Positions 1 to 9,406 are shown, counted from the stretch's first letter. The stretch is DNA of 64,000 bases from an uncultured Eubacteriales bacterium (GCA_949283375.1 CASDSM010000005.1:121600-185599), one strand, 5' to 3'. Numbers and translations are program-made. The notes: generated by a model not told the origin, from the sequence alone.

Positions 1-458
1 CCGCGGCTGCCGGAGGAGTCCACCGCCTTGAAGATGACCGGATAGCCGATCCGCTCGCAGACGTCCACCGGGTTGCTGTTCTGGATATCCACATACTCGA
101 AGTAGGCCGTCCGCACGCCGCGGCGCACAAAGGCCTCCTTCATCAGGTACTTGTCCTGCGCGCGCAGCGCGGCCTCCTCCCCGGGGCCGACCAGGCCCAG
201 GCGGTCGCAGAGATAGCCCTGTGCGGGCACGCAGACATCCGTCCCGCTGACGCACACGCCGCTCACGCCCTCCTCACGGGCCAGGCGCTCCAGGGCAAGC
301 TTGTCCGTCGTGTTCACATAGTAGACCTTGTCGGCATACTGGAAGCCGGGGTACTTGCCGGGGATACTGGCCACGATGGTGTAGTAGCCCAGCCGCTTCG
401 CCCGCTGGATCAGCGGGACCTGATAGATGCCCGCGCCCAGGATCAATACTTTTTTCAT
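1..458 (-). CDS. ATP-grasp domain protein, N-terminal part (cut by window edge)
   Basis: The visible 152 residues begin MKKVLILGAG, a nucleotide-fold start typical of the pre-ATP-grasp domain. They then run through a central part ending in GYPVIFKAVDSSGSRG, which matches the first ATP-binding Lys strand and Gly-rich loop of carbamoyl-phosphate-synthase-like ATP-grasp enzymes. These enzymes use ATP to activate a carboxylate and ligate it to an amine or thiol. The substrate cannot be read from sequence. It is the last visible gene of the minus-strand surface-polymer operon: its ATG lies one base after the stop of the glycosyltransferase gene, so translational coupling is likely. The context suggests modification of a nucleotide sugar or polymer side group (inference). 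The C-terminal catalytic half lies outside the window. Confidence 0.85.
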   Translation of the reverse strand, partial: MKKVLILGAGIYQVPLIQRAKRLGYYTIVASIPGKYPGFQYADKVYYVNTTDKLALERLAREEGVSGVCVSGTDVCVPAQGYLCDRLGLVGPGEEAALRAQDKYLMKEAFVRRGVRTAYFEYVDIQNSNPVDVCERIGYPVIFKAVDSSGSR

Positions 459-459
459 C

Positions 460-1437
460 TCAGAAGACCTCCGTCGGGGCGTCCTGCCGATCACAGTCCA
501 CATTGTATGACCGGCGCACCACATATTGCGGCGTGTTGTTGATGCACAGATAGATCCGCCCGATATACTCGCCGATGATGCCCAAAATGATCATGATCAT
601 CCCGCCGAGGAAGAGCAGCACCGACATGATGGAGCTGTAGCCGACGAGGACCATCGGGCGCATCAGCTTGTGGATGATGGTGAGCACCCCATAGACAAAG
701 CCGATCGCGGCGCACAGGAAGCCCAGCGACGTGGCCAAGCGCAGCGGCTTGACGGAAAAGGAGGTGAGCGCATTCACCAGCAGGTCCATCGACTTGCGCA
801 GGGTGTAGTGCCCCTCTCCGATCGTGCGCACGCGCTCCTCCATCTCCACGTTGACCACGCGGGAGGACGAGCGGAACATCAGCCCGGAGATATAGGGATA
901 GGGGTTGGTATAGCGCATGACCTCATCGCAGATCACCCGCGTCATGACCGAGAAGTTGGAAAAGCGCAGGTCCTTCGGCTTGCCGAGCAGCCAGTTCGCC
1001 CCCATGTCGTTGACCATGCTGCCGAGGTTCTTGATGCCGCTCTGCTTCTTGTGCGGATAGCGCGCGATGGCCACGTCCGCTTCGCCGCGCTCCAGCGGCG
1101 CCAGCAGGTCCCAGAAGCGGTCCATCGGGCACTGGCAGTCGTCGTCGATGCAGACCACATAGTCCCCCGTCGAGGCGTGGAAGCCCGCCATCAGCGCGCA
1201 GTGCCGCCCGCCGTTCTTGGCCAGGTCGAGCACCTTCACCTGCCGGTCGCGCTCCGCCTCGGCGACGAGGACGCCGAGCACGCCGTCCGGCGAGCAGTCG
1301 TTCACCGCCACCACCTCATATTCATACTCCGGGCGCTGGGCGATCACGTCCCGGATCTCCTGGATCACCAGCGCGACCGACCCCTCGCTGGCATAGCAGG
1401 GGATCACAAAGCTGATGCGTTGCCTCTCCATAGGCAT
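460..1437 (-). CDS. Family 2 glycosyltransferase (polyprenyl-phosphate sugar transferase type)
   Basis: 325 residues. The N-terminal GT-A domain starts ISFVIPCYASEGSV and carries the metal-binding acidic motif CIDDDCQCP near residue 98. Two hydrophobic segments at about 230-255 and 265-295 end in GEYIGRIYL, the C-terminal layout of ArnC/GtrB/DPM1-like enzymes that move a sugar from a nucleotide donor to undecaprenyl phosphate at the inner face of the membrane. The open frame extends 38 codons upstream, but I chose the ATG at 1437 because GGGAG lies 9 bases upstream and the family fold begins there. It sits between a polytopic membrane protein and an ATP-grasp enzyme in a surface-polymer operon. 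Exact sugar unknown. Confidence 0.9.
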   Translation of the reverse strand: MPMERQRISFVIPCYASEGSVALVIQEIRDVIAQRPEYEYEVVAVNDCSPDGVLGVLVAEAERDRQVKVLDLAKNGGRHCALMAGFHASTGDYVVCIDDDCQCPMDRFWDLLAPLERGEADVAIARYPHKKQSGIKNLGSMVNDMGANWLLGKPKDLRFSNFSVMTRVICDEVMRYTNPYPYISGLMFRSSSRVVNVEMEERVRTIGEGHYTLRKSMDLLVNALTSFSVKPLRLATSLGFLCAAIGFVYGVLTIIHKLMRPMVLVGYSSIMSVLLFLGGMIMIILGIIGEYIGRIYLCINNTPQYVVRRSYNVDCDRQDAPTEVF

Positions 1438-1472
1438 ATTCACACACTCCCAAAGCAGTTTCCCGCCGCGCC

Positions 1473-2735
1473 TCAGCACATGATGTCGTGAGACGCCAAC
1501 AGGCAGTAGTAGAGGATTCCGGTCATCAGGTGGAACGCCAGCAGCGTCCATCCGACGCAGGCCACCGCCCGGCCGCGCCGGCCGGACAGGCGCCCCTCTG
1601 ACAGCAGGCCGCCGAAATGGCAGAGGGCGACCAGCCAGAGCAGGCCGGCTGCGGCGGCATAGCCCCAGCTGAAGTTGCAGTGATAGCGCCGCTCGCCGAT
1701 CTCAGCCAGCAGTGCCTTGGACGCCATTGCCGAGACGGTGCACCAGATGGCAAGCTGTCCGCGCACGGAGGAAGAAAACCCCTTCCAGTCCACCGCCATG
1801 ACAAACAGTGGGAAGGCCAGCAGCAGGAGCACGGACACCGGGATGCACCGGCTGGATTGGCTCCAGACGTCCAGCGGGGCGATCTCGACGCCGAGGCCGT
1901 CCGACTCCGAGCGGACCCAAAAGGCGACGAGGAAGCGCATCCCCATCAGCAGCACGCCGGGCACATAGGCCGAGGCGAGCTTCAGGGCGAAGGGAAAGGA
2001 CCTGCCCCGGCTGCGCACCAGGTCTGTCAGCAGCATCGCGCCCAGACCGGGCACAAACGCCTGCAGAAAGCTGGGCTTGGCCCAGACGCTCACGGCGATC
2101 AGCGCCGTATAGAGCGCCGCCTCCCCCCGGCTCCGGTAGGTCCGCGCGCTGCAGCCCTCCGCCTCCCGCCAGCGCCGGTAGATGCACACCGTCATCCAGA
2201 ACACGAGCACGGCAAAGGGCCGCACCATGATATGGGTCGGGTTGTGCCACACGTTGGGCGAGGACGTGTCGAGGTAGATCGACTCGCTGTACCAGGGCAG
2301 GTAGAGCGGCCCCACCAGAGAGAGGGCCATCGCCCCCAGCGGCGCCGCAGCGGCGCGCAGGCGCGGCAGCTCCCGCCGCAGCACGGCGCAGGAGATGACA
2401 TAGACGGCGGTGATCGCCGCTGCCGTGACCGCGGAGGCCGCATAGACCCAGTCCCCGCAGAGGCGGCGAAAGAGGACGACGCCCAGATACCACAGGCAGT
2501 TGCCGCCCAGCAGGAATTCCTGCACCAGCCCGCCGCGCAGCATGCCGCCCCGGGAGAGCTCCTGCGCCCTGCCCAGATGGGTCTGGATATCCGTCTCCAC
2601 CGGGTTGTGGAGCTGGTGATAGGCCATCCAGAACGACATAAAGAACAGCAGCACGCCCAGCAGGCAGGCCAGTGCAAGCCCCTGCTGTTCCTGGCGCTCC
2701 CGCTCAGACAGGGCGGGGGCGGTCTCCTCTCTCAT
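1473..2735 (-). CDS. Polytopic membrane protein of the surface-polymer operon, function unknown
   Basis: About 420 residues with roughly ten hydrophobic segments separated by short Arg-rich loops. After the first membrane helix there is a loop with HNPVETDIQTHLGRAQ. The shape (acidic residues in the first outside loop, many helices, no soluble domain) is like lipid-linked-sugar-dependent GT-C glycosyltransferases, but I recognise no specific family, so that is only a suggestion. Two in-frame ATGs occur. The second (2735) is preferred because GGAGGG then lies 6 bases upstream, whereas the first abuts the Shine-Dalgarno. It lies 12 bases downstream of the aminotransferase stop and is surely co-transcribed with it. 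Confidence 0.75.
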   Translation of the reverse strand: MREETAPALSERERQEQQGLALACLLGVLLFFMSFWMAYHQLHNPVETDIQTHLGRAQELSRGGMLRGGLVQEFLLGGNCLWYLGVVLFRRLCGDWVYAASAVTAAAITAVYVISCAVLRRELPRLRAAAAPLGAMALSLVGPLYLPWYSESIYLDTSSPNVWHNPTHIMVRPFAVLVFWMTVCIYRRWREAEGCSARTYRSRGEAALYTALIAVSVWAKPSFLQAFVPGLGAMLLTDLVRSRGRSFPFALKLASAYVPGVLLMGMRFLVAFWVRSESDGLGVEIAPLDVWSQSSRCIPVSVLLLLAFPLFVMAVDWKGFSSSVRGQLAIWCTVSAMASKALLAEIGERRYHCNFSWGYAAAAGLLWLVALCHFGGLLSEGRLSGRRGRAVACVGWTLLAFHLMTGILYYCLLASHDIMC

Positions 2736-2747
2736 CTCCATCCCTCC

Positions 2748-3887
2748 TCAGCGGCTGCGGCCGAAGAAGCTGTAGATGCCGTCCACCACCTGCGCGCGTT
2801 CTTCGGCGGTGAGGCCGTAGTACATCGGCAGGCGGGTCAGCCGCTCGCTCTGGCGGGTGGTTTGCTCGTCCACGCCGTGGAAGCGGCCATAGCGCAGCCC
2901 GGCAGGGGAGCTGTGCAGCGGCACATAGTGGAAGGAGACGACGATCTCCCGCTCCCTGAGATGGGCGGTGAGGGCGGTGCGCTCGGCCAGGTCGCGCAGG
3001 CGGATGTGGAACATGTGCGCGTTGTGCGCGCACTCCTCCGGGATCTGCGCCAGCTCGAGCAGCCCCGCCTCCTGCAGCGGGAGGAGTTGGTCATAGTAGT
3101 CCTGCCAGCTCGCCAGGCGGTCGCGGTTGATCTCCTCCGCCGCCTCGAGCTGGGCCAGCAGATGGGCTGCGTTCAGCTCGCTGGGCAGGTAGGAGGAGCC
3201 ATAGCTCGTCCAGGTATACTTGTCCACCTGGCCGCGGAGGAACTTGGCGCGGTTGGTCCCCTTCTCGCGCAGGATCTCCGCCGCCTCGATCCGGTCGGGG
3301 TCGTTGATGAGCACGGCGCCCCCCTCGCCCATGGAGTAGTTCTTGGTCTCGTGGAAGGAGTAGCAGCCAAAGTCGCCGATCGTGCCGAGGGCGCGCCCCT
3401 TGTAGGAGGCCATCACGCCCTGGGCCGCGTCCTCCACCACCTTGAGGTTGTGGCGGCGGGCGATGTCCATGATCGTATCCATCTCACAGCCCACCCCGGC
3501 ATAGTGCACCGCGCAGATCACGCGGGTCCTGTCCGTGATGGCCGCCTCGATCTTGCGCTCGTCGATGTTGAGCGTGTCCGGGCGGATGTCCACAAACACC
3601 GGGACCGCCCCGCAGAGCACAAAGGCGTTGGCCGTGGAGGTGAAGGTGTAGGAGGGGAGGATCACCTCGTCCCCCGGCTGCAGATCGCACAGGAGGGCGG
3701 CCATCTCCAGTGCGGAGGAGCCGGAGGTGGTCAGCAGCGCCTTCGGGCAGCCGGTGCGCTCCTCGATCCAGCGATGGCACTGCTTGGTGAACGGTCCATC
3801 TCCGCAGAGCTTGTGGTTGACCAGCACAGCCTGGGCCATATAGTCCAGTTCTTTTCCCACATAGGGGGGCAGATTAAAGGGAATCAT
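2748..3887 (-). CDS. wecE: dTDP-4-amino-4,6-dideoxygalactose transaminase (WecE/RffA type)
   Basis: 379 residues, the usual WecE length. It is a fold-type I PLP aminotransferase of the DegT/DnrJ/EryC1 group. It begins MIPFNLPPYVGKE, has TTSGSSALEMAALL (cofactor phosphate binding), VEDAAQGVMASYKGRALG, and the FHETKNYSMGEGG segment that carries the PLP Lys near residue 180. WecE converts dTDP-4-keto-6-deoxyglucose to the 4-amino sugar, using glutamate. The start has GGAGG 8 bases upstream. With the neighbouring GT2, YfhO and CDP-glycerol genes it indicates an amino-deoxysugar in a surface glycopolymer. Substrate assignment is by family, not proven here. Confidence 0.9.
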   Translation of the reverse strand: MIPFNLPPYVGKELDYMAQAVLVNHKLCGDGPFTKQCHRWIEERTGCPKALLTTSGSSALEMAALLCDLQPGDEVILPSYTFTSTANAFVLCGAVPVFVDIRPDTLNIDERKIEAAITDRTRVICAVHYAGVGCEMDTIMDIARRHNLKVVEDAAQGVMASYKGRALGTIGDFGCYSFHETKNYSMGEGGAVLINDPDRIEAAEILREKGTNRAKFLRGQVDKYTWTSYGSSYLPSELNAAHLLAQLEAAEEINRDRLASWQDYYDQLLPLQEAGLLELAQIPEECAHNAHMFHIRLRDLAERTALTAHLREREIVVSFHYVPLHSSPAGLRYGRFHGVDEQTTRQSERLTRLPMYYGLTAEERAQVVDGIYSFFGRSR

Positions 3888-3921
3888 CGCACATTACCTC
3901 CAAATCATGATCTGCCGGCGC

Positions 3922-6900
3922 TCACCGCGCCTGCCGCCGCCGGCGCAGGCGGCCCACGGCACAGGCCGGGACCAGCGCGAGCACCGCCGCGGCGCTCACC
4001 AACACGCCGGCCATCCCGGCACGGTTCTCATAGCGCAGCTCGATCTCATATTCGCCCGGCTCAAGCAGGACACCGCAGTACATCACATTGACCTGCAGCA
4101 GTTCTCGCTCCTCGCCGTTGACGCAGACGCTCCAGCCCTCGTCATAGGGCACGGAGAAGGTGAGCAGGCGGCTCTCATCGGTGGAGAAGGTGCCTGTGAT
4201 GACGTCCTGCTCCTCCACGATGTTCTCCAGCGCCGTCTCGCTCAGGGCGGAGACCTGCGCGCCATAGTCCTCCACCGGCACACAGACGACATAGATGTCG
4301 TCAAAGGAGAAGTGCGCCTGCTTGTCAAACGTGAGGGTGCAGCTTCCCTGCGCCTCCCCACTGTAGCCAAGGTGGAAGATGAGCGCATCGCGCTCAAAGT
4401 AGTAGCTCTGTCCGCCGCCGCGCACATAGCCGTTGCTGCGCGCGCCCACCTCTCCGCGGCAGGCGATCCGGCAGTTCCCGTTGGAGTTCTCCTTCGTATA
4501 GCGCAGGCCGTCGAGCACCAGATAGGTCTCGCAGCCACTCCTGCCCTCAAAGCTCAGGCGCATCTCGCCGTCCACCAGCGTCTGCATCCAGCCGTTCTCC
4601 AGGTCGATCACCACGCCGTCCGTCCTGGATACCTCGCAGGCGATCTCCTCCTGCTGCCAGACCGCCCCGCCGTGCGTGAGCTGCTCCGGCTGGGCGTCGA
4701 TCACCGCGCTGGTGAGCATCACCTGCTGCTTTTCCAGCGGCGTGAGCTGTTCATATTCCTCCAGCGTGAGGTAGCTGTCATAGGAGTAGCCCAGGGGAAG
4801 GGCGTAGTCATTCTGATAGATGAAGGCCCTCTCCTCCGTGCCATCCTCCGCACTGTCCACCAGCTCCGTCAGGAGGGAGAAGCCGTAGGGGATGCGGGCA
4901 TCGTCGCTCTGCGCAACATAATACTTCACCGAGGAGAGCGTGGTGGGGACCGCCCGCTCATCCAGGCCGGTGACGCGGAAGGTCTGCAGCTGGCCCGACA
5001 GGCAGATATCTGCCAGGTAGTCGCTCACCCCCGCCGGGCTGACGCTGTAATAGGCGCTCACGCCATAGTAGCCCAGGCCGAGGCTCTGGTTGGCATCGTT
5101 CGCCCCCTGGGCGATGCGGTAGAAGCTCTCGTCCTCCTCCAGGACGGTGAGTGCCTGCCCCACCGTGCCAGACATGTCGTGATAGGCCTCTCCTGCATCC
5201 TCAAATGTGCCGGCATAGCTGCCCAGGCCGGGCAGGAAGGAGGCCGTCAGGCTCACCATCACCGTCATGGCGGTCACCGCCGCCAGCACGCCCATGCGCA
5301 GACGGCGCGAGGCGATATAGTCCCCCATGGTGAGGACCACCAGGACCGTCATGCACAGCACGACCAGGCCGATCAGCTTGGGCATGGTGGCCCCGTCGTC
5401 GTGGGTCACCGACAGGGCGCAGTAGAGGAGCGTGACCACCACCAGAGCAGTCCGGTCCCGCCGGGTCAGGCGGAGGAACTCCGGCGCCATCTCCACCAAA
5501 ATCATCCCCACCAGCAGCGGGAAGGTGAAGGACCAGCGGTTGCTCACATAGGCAAAGCCGTTGAACAACAGCCCGAAGACCGGGAAAATGGCAAATACCG
5601 ACAGGGAGGCCAGGCCGATCTGGTACGGCAGCAACGCGCGCCGCCGGCGCAGGCAGAGGAGGATGCAGGCCAGCCAGCCGATCGATGCCAGGCTGATATA
5701 GGTCCAGTAGTCCACGTTGCCGAACTCCAGCGGGAGCCCGGTCAGGATATCCTCGTAATAGTAGTTCTCGTAGAACAGATCGAGCGAGAGCTGCGCCGCC
5801 GTGCGGGAGGAGCCGCTCAGGCTGAGCAGGCTGGGCAGCAGCGCAGCCATCGCCATCGCCGCGCCCCAGGCATACAGGCCGATCAGACGGCCGATCTCGG
5901 CGGCGATCCGGCGGATATCCCGCCGGTACTGGCAGCCGAGGCGGATGAGCAGATAGACCGCCAGCATGCAGCCGTTGATAAAGGCGGTGTAATACCCGCA
6001 CAGGAGCTGCAGGAAGACGAGCAGGACAAACATGCCCCACTTCCGCCGCCGCAGATAGCGCTCCGCCCCGACGAGCATGAGCGGCAGATAGGTCATCATG
6101 GCCGTGATAAAGAAGGGCTGGCGTCCGGAGGCGTAGATGGAAAAGCCGGAGCAGATGTACACCAGCGCGCCCATCACCACCGGCCAGGTGCGCTTTCTGC
6201 CCAGTGCGGCGCACAGGGCCTGAAAGGAGAGGCCGCACACATACAGCCGCAGGATGACGATGACGTTCATCACCGCCTCCATCGTCTCCTCATTGCCCAG
6301 CAGAGACAGCAGCATGAACGGCTCCCGGCGCAGGGCGTCGAGCGGCGACATGCCAAAGCCGATGGAGAAATCCCACTGCGGGAAGTCCAGCGTCCCGGTG
6401 GCAAGCAGCCGGTCGAGCACCTCGAGGACGTACTCCTTGAAGTAGAACATCATGGGGTACTGCTGCCCCATGCCGTCCGTCCTCCAGATCAGGCACTTGC
6501 CGCTGGAGAAGAAGGGATAGACATAGGCCACCATCACCGCGATGAAGCAGGCGGTGTAGAGCGCCGTAGTCCGGATCGCCCAGCGGTGGCGGCGGTAAAA
6601 CGCGCTGCCCGCCAGCCTCGGTGGAACCTGCGCCCGCTCCCCCGCGCGCGCCCGCTCCGGCGCGCAGGCCATCCAGCGCACCGGCCACGCCGCCGCGCGC
6701 GACGGGGCAAAGAGGACCGCCGCCCCCGTCAGCACCCCGGCCAGCAGCAGGGCGCGCACGGTCAGGCCGCCGCGCGCCGGGGCCACGGTGAAGTAGCCCA
6801 GCGACAGCGCCCAAAAGTATCCGGACAGCGCCCGGCCGCCCTGTGCGGTGAACAGCGGCAGGCGCACCCCCGGCGTCAGGCACAGCAGGGCGAGCAGCAG

Positions 6901-7656
6901 GCCGCAGGCGAGCAGATACCACCCCAGGCGCAGCAGGATGCCGGCGGGCAGGAGCGCGCCGGTCAGCGCGCTGCACGCGCCATACCAGCCCTCACCGTCC
7001 ACCAGCGGCCAGAGGGCCTTGAGCGGCCAGCGCAGGAGGAGGCAGGCCGCGCCGGTGAGGGCCAGCAGCGCCAGGGCAGGCAGCTTCCAGCGGCGGTCGC
7101 TCCCCCAGCGGTCGAGCGCGTCGTCCTCCAGGCAGCTGCCGAGGACAAAGAAGGGGGCGTAGGCAAAGGTCTGCCCCAGGCAGAGAAAGCTGTCAAACGG
7201 GCGGACCAAGCCGCCGAGCAGGCCGAGGGCCACGCTCACCGCCAGCAGGCGGCGGGTGCTGTGCCGGTGCGTCTCCAGCGCGCCGGCGAGCAGGGTGCAG
7301 GTCCCCGCCGTCAGGAAGACCCAGGCGACGCCGGAGGTGGAGAAGGGGTAGAACACTGGCCCCTGCCCCAGCAGGGTCTGCGCCCAGAAGACGAGCACCT
7401 TCTGCGCATAGCCCACCAGAAGCAGCCCCAGGCCGGCGCAGAGTGCCCCCTTCCGGTCGTGCAGGCGTCCGCGCGCCCAGCGTCCGAGCAGAAAGACCAT
7501 GCCCGGGCGTGCCAGCATGGAGAAAAACGGATAGGCTGCGGCGAAAACGCCCCAGCCGGTCTTGCGGGAGGCGACAAAATAGCCCACCGCACACAGAAAG
7601 ATCAGATAGGCGGCGTTCTGCCGCTTTACTGCCGCGCGTCCCTGCGCCTGCTCCAT
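3922..7656 (-). CDS. Giant YfhO-family membrane protein with acyltransferase-like N-terminal half
   Basis: 1244 residues. From about residue 350 it is a clear YfhO-type protein: YVYPFFSSGKCLIWRTDG, GMGQQYPMMFYFKEY, a run of membrane helices, a large extracellular beta-rich domain, and a last membrane helix followed by a basic tail. YfhO proteins are GT-C-fold enzymes linked to lipoteichoic-acid glycosylation in Bacillus and Listeria. Residues 1 to about 330 form another block of about ten helices that resembles an OafA/acyltransferase-3 membrane domain but lacks the usual early His. Ordinary YfhO proteins are about 850-900 residues, so this looks like a fusion. GGAAGG precedes the ATG. It lies between tagD (27-base gap) and wecE (34-base gap). 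Confidence 0.85.
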   Translation of the reverse strand: MEQAQGRAAVKRQNAAYLIFLCAVGYFVASRKTGWGVFAAAYPFFSMLARPGMVFLLGRWARGRLHDRKGALCAGLGLLLVGYAQKVLVFWAQTLLGQGPVFYPFSTSGVAWVFLTAGTCTLLAGALETHRHSTRRLLAVSVALGLLGGLVRPFDSFLCLGQTFAYAPFFVLGSCLEDDALDRWGSDRRWKLPALALLALTGAACLLLRWPLKALWPLVDGEGWYGACSALTGALLPAGILLRLGWYLLACGLLLALLCLTPGVRLPLFTAQGGRALSGYFWALSLGYFTVAPARGGLTVRALLLAGVLTGAAVLFAPSRAAAWPVRWMACAPERARAGERAQVPPRLAGSAFYRRHRWAIRTTALYTACFIAVMVAYVYPFFSSGKCLIWRTDGMGQQYPMMFYFKEYVLEVLDRLLATGTLDFPQWDFSIGFGMSPLDALRREPFMLLSLLGNEETMEAVMNVIVILRLYVCGLSFQALCAALGRKRTWPVVMGALVYICSGFSIYASGRQPFFITAMMTYLPLMLVGAERYLRRRKWGMFVLLVFLQLLCGYYTAFINGCMLAVYLLIRLGCQYRRDIRRIAAEIGRLIGLYAWGAAMAMAALLPSLLSLSGSSRTAAQLSLDLFYENYYYEDILTGLPLEFGNVDYWTYISLASIGWLACILLCLRRRRALLPYQIGLASLSVFAIFPVFGLLFNGFAYVSNRWSFTFPLLVGMILVEMAPEFLRLTRRDRTALVVVTLLYCALSVTHDDGATMPKLIGLVVLCMTVLVVLTMGDYIASRRLRMGVLAAVTAMTVMVSLTASFLPGLGSYAGTFEDAGEAYHDMSGTVGQALTVLEEDESFYRIAQGANDANQSLGLGYYGVSAYYSVSPAGVSDYLADICLSGQLQTFRVTGLDERAVPTTLSSVKYYVAQSDDARIPYGFSLLTELVDSAEDGTEERAFIYQNDYALPLGYSYDSYLTLEEYEQLTPLEKQQVMLTSAVIDAQPEQLTHGGAVWQQEEIACEVSRTDGVVIDLENGWMQTLVDGEMRLSFEGRSGCETYLVLDGLRYTKENSNGNCRIACRGEVGARSNGYVRGGGQSYYFERDALIFHLGYSGEAQGSCTLTFDKQAHFSFDDIYVVCVPVEDYGAQVSALSETALENIVEEQDVITGTFSTDESRLLTFSVPYDEGWSVCVNGEERELLQVNVMYCGVLLEPGEYEIELRYENRAGMAGVLVSAAAVLALVPACAVGRLRRRRQAR

Positions 7657-7683
7657 ATTACACCTTCCGTCCGCGCGCGGCCA

Positions 7684-8073
7684 TCAGTGGCCGAGGTCCT
7701 GCTTGATCTGCGTGGAGGAGATCTCCGGGGTGCGCGGCAGATAGACCACCTCGCACAGGTCCTTCAGGAAATCAAACCTGCCCTCCCAGTCGTCGCCGAT
7801 GACAAAGGTGTCCACACGGAACTCCTGCACATCTGAGCGTTTCTGCTCCCAGCAGGTCTCCGGGATCACCAGGTCTACATAGCGGATCGCCTCGAGGAGC
7901 TGCTTGCGCTGCTCGTAGCTGAAATAGCACTTCTTGTGCTTCTGCTCCCAGTTGAACTCGTCGGTGGACAGGGCCACGATCAGGTAGTCCCCCAGCGCCT
8001 TGGCCCGGCGCAGGAGATTGATGTGCCCGTAGTGGAGCAGATCGTAGGTGCCGTAGGTAATCACTTTTTTCAC
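7684..8073 (-). CDS. tagD: Glycerol-3-phosphate cytidylyltransferase
   Basis: 129 residues, exactly the length of Bacillus TagD/TarD. It makes CDP-glycerol from CTP and sn-glycerol-3-phosphate, the donor for poly(glycerol phosphate) teichoic acids, in the cytoplasm. The nucleotidyltransferase signature HYGH is at residues 14-17 after YGTYDLL, and the second signature RTPEISST lies near the C-terminus. The start is GTG at 8073 with AGGAGG 7 bases upstream; the longer open frame to 8118 is not needed. It is the first gene of the minus-strand surface-polymer operon and has its own promoter at 8188-8216. Confidence 0.95.
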   Translation of the reverse strand: MKKVITYGTYDLLHYGHINLLRRAKALGDYLIVALSTDEFNWEQKHKKCYFSYEQRKQLLEAIRYVDLVIPETCWEQKRSDVQEFRVDTFVIGDDWEGRFDFLKDLCEVVYLPRTPEISSTQIKQDLGH

Positions 8074-8124
8074 GTCAAGGCCTCCTGATGGGTCGCCGCA
8101 GCTCTCACAAAAGCGCATTTTATC

Positions 8125-8216
8125 TTCCGTCCTGCGGGACGGAAACGGCCTGTCTTTCCGGGCTTCCGGCTCTGTTCAGTACCCATTATCATACCATAAC
8201 TCTCATTGCAATGCAA
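8125..8216 (-). promoter_or_regulatory. Promoter and leader hairpin of the tagD operon
   Basis: On the minus strand TTGCAT (8211-8216), a 17-base spacer and TATGAT (8188-8193) fit a sigma-A promoter. In the leader, TTCCGTCC and GGACGGAA (8125-8132 with 8137-8144) form a perfect 8-bp hairpin about 50 bases before the tagD GTG. The 187 bases between tagD and the next upstream gene hold no other gene. Confidence 0.7.
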
Positions 8217-8260
8217 TCGCCTGACCGCCCTGCGGCGGCGTTTTCTGGCCGGGCGGCCCG

Positions 8261-9406
8261 TCAGCGCGCGCCGGCCGCCGTCTCCTGCTGCGGGCGCACC
8301 CGCTCCGGCATGAGGGAGAGGAGAAAGCGGGCGATGGCGCCGGTGTTGTCCTCCCCCGCCGTCTCGATATAGCGCGCACCAAAGCGGGCGAGGGCGGCTG
8401 CATCGTACGCCCCCGCCGCGACCGCCTCCAGCAGCGCCGCGGGGTTGCGGAAGCAGGCCCCCGGCAGCTCGCGCTCCGGGTCGATGTTGAGGCCCTGCTC
8501 GCGCTCATAGCGCTCCTTGTCAAAGAGGTAGAAGTAGACCGGCTTTGCCAGCAGGCTCGCCTCCAGCGAGGCGGCGGAGTAGTCGGTGATCACCACGTCG
8601 CACACCTTCATCAGGTCATAGGTGGACCAGCCGCGCGCCGTCCGGTGCTCCGGCGGCAGTTCAAAGCGGGAGAGGGGATGCGGCTTGACCAGCAGGGCCA
8701 CTTCCGGGCACTGCTCTGCCGCCCCCACCAGGGCGGCCACCCCCTCGTCCACCCCGTCGCGGAAGGTGGGCAGATAGAGGGCCAGACGCCGCCCCGCCAG
8801 CTGGGGCTGTGCAGCGAGATAGCGCGCGCGGGCGTCGGGGTCGGGGCGGCGGATGTAGTCCACCCGCGGCATGCCCAGCGGCAGAATGCGCTCGATCGGG
8901 GTGTCAAACGCCTTGGCGTAGATCTGCCGCGTCGCCTCGCTCGTGCAGAGGATGTAGTCATAGTTGCGGTGCATGCACATCTGCCGGGCCACCGCGCTCG
9001 AGCGCCCGCCCGGCCGGTCGAGCGACTGATAGGAGAACTGTTTCACCGCGCCCACCGCGTGCCAGATCTGGACCACTTTCTGGCCCGGCTTATGGCGCAG
9101 CACGCACAGCGGGATGGAGTAGGTATCCGTCACCGCCACGGCGGCGGTGGCGATGTGGAAGAGGCTGCGCAGCAGGAAGAGACAGTAGGAGAAGGGGTTG
9201 ATGTTCCGGGTCATCTTCCGGCAGAAGCTGACCACCTCCGTTTCGGGGGACAGCTGCTCCAGCGCCTCGCGCAGGAGGACAAAGTCCACCGGCTCGCTGT
9301 CTGACTCCCGGGAGAGCATGACCACCTTGTTTTGCAGCGGCAGCAGGCGCAGCGGCAGATACAGCAGGCGAAGCCCCAGTTTTGCCACAGCCAGGATCCA
9401 GCTCAT
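8261..9406 (-). CDS. CDP-glycerol glycerophosphotransferase family protein (TagB/TagF type)
   Basis: 381 residues. The N-terminus is a short amphipathic or membrane-associated segment (MSWILAVAKLGLRLLYLPLR). The rest matches the Glyphos_transf (PF04464) fold: VVQIWHAVGAVKQFSY, a glycine-poor middle with ILPLGMPRVD, and VITDYSAASLEASLLAKPVYFY near the C-terminus. This is the Asp-Tyr-Ser motif that binds CDP-glycerol. Such enzymes add glycerol phosphate (primer or polymer) to a lipid-linked teichoic acid precursor on the cytoplasmic face. The ATG at 9406 has GGAGGAG 5 bases upstream; the longer frame to 9577 crosses the promoter. It lies upstream of tagD, transcribed in the same direction. Confidence 0.9.
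   Translation of the reverse strand: MSWILAVAKLGLRLLYLPLRLLPLQNKVVMLSRESDSEPVDFVLLREALEQLSPETEVVSFCRKMTRNINPFSYCLFLLRSLFHIATAAVAVTDTYSIPLCVLRHKPGQKVVQIWHAVGAVKQFSYQSLDRPGGRSSAVARQMCMHRNYDYILCTSEATRQIYAKAFDTPIERILPLGMPRVDYIRRPDPDARARYLAAQPQLAGRRLALYLPTFRDGVDEGVAALVGAAEQCPEVALLVKPHPLSRFELPPEHRTARGWSTYDLMKVCDVVITDYSAASLEASLLAKPVYFYLFDKERYEREQGLNIDPERELPGACFRNPAALLEAVAAGAYDAAALARFGARYIETAGEDNTGAIARFLLSLMPERVRPQQETAAGAR

Noticed and set aside
1617-4091. Very long plus-strand open frames opposite the surface-polymer genes (also 3907-7836)
   Set aside because: They are antisense shadows in GC-rich DNA: composition is His/Gln/Arg-rich and low in complexity, there is no ribosome site, and well-supported genes occupy the other strand.
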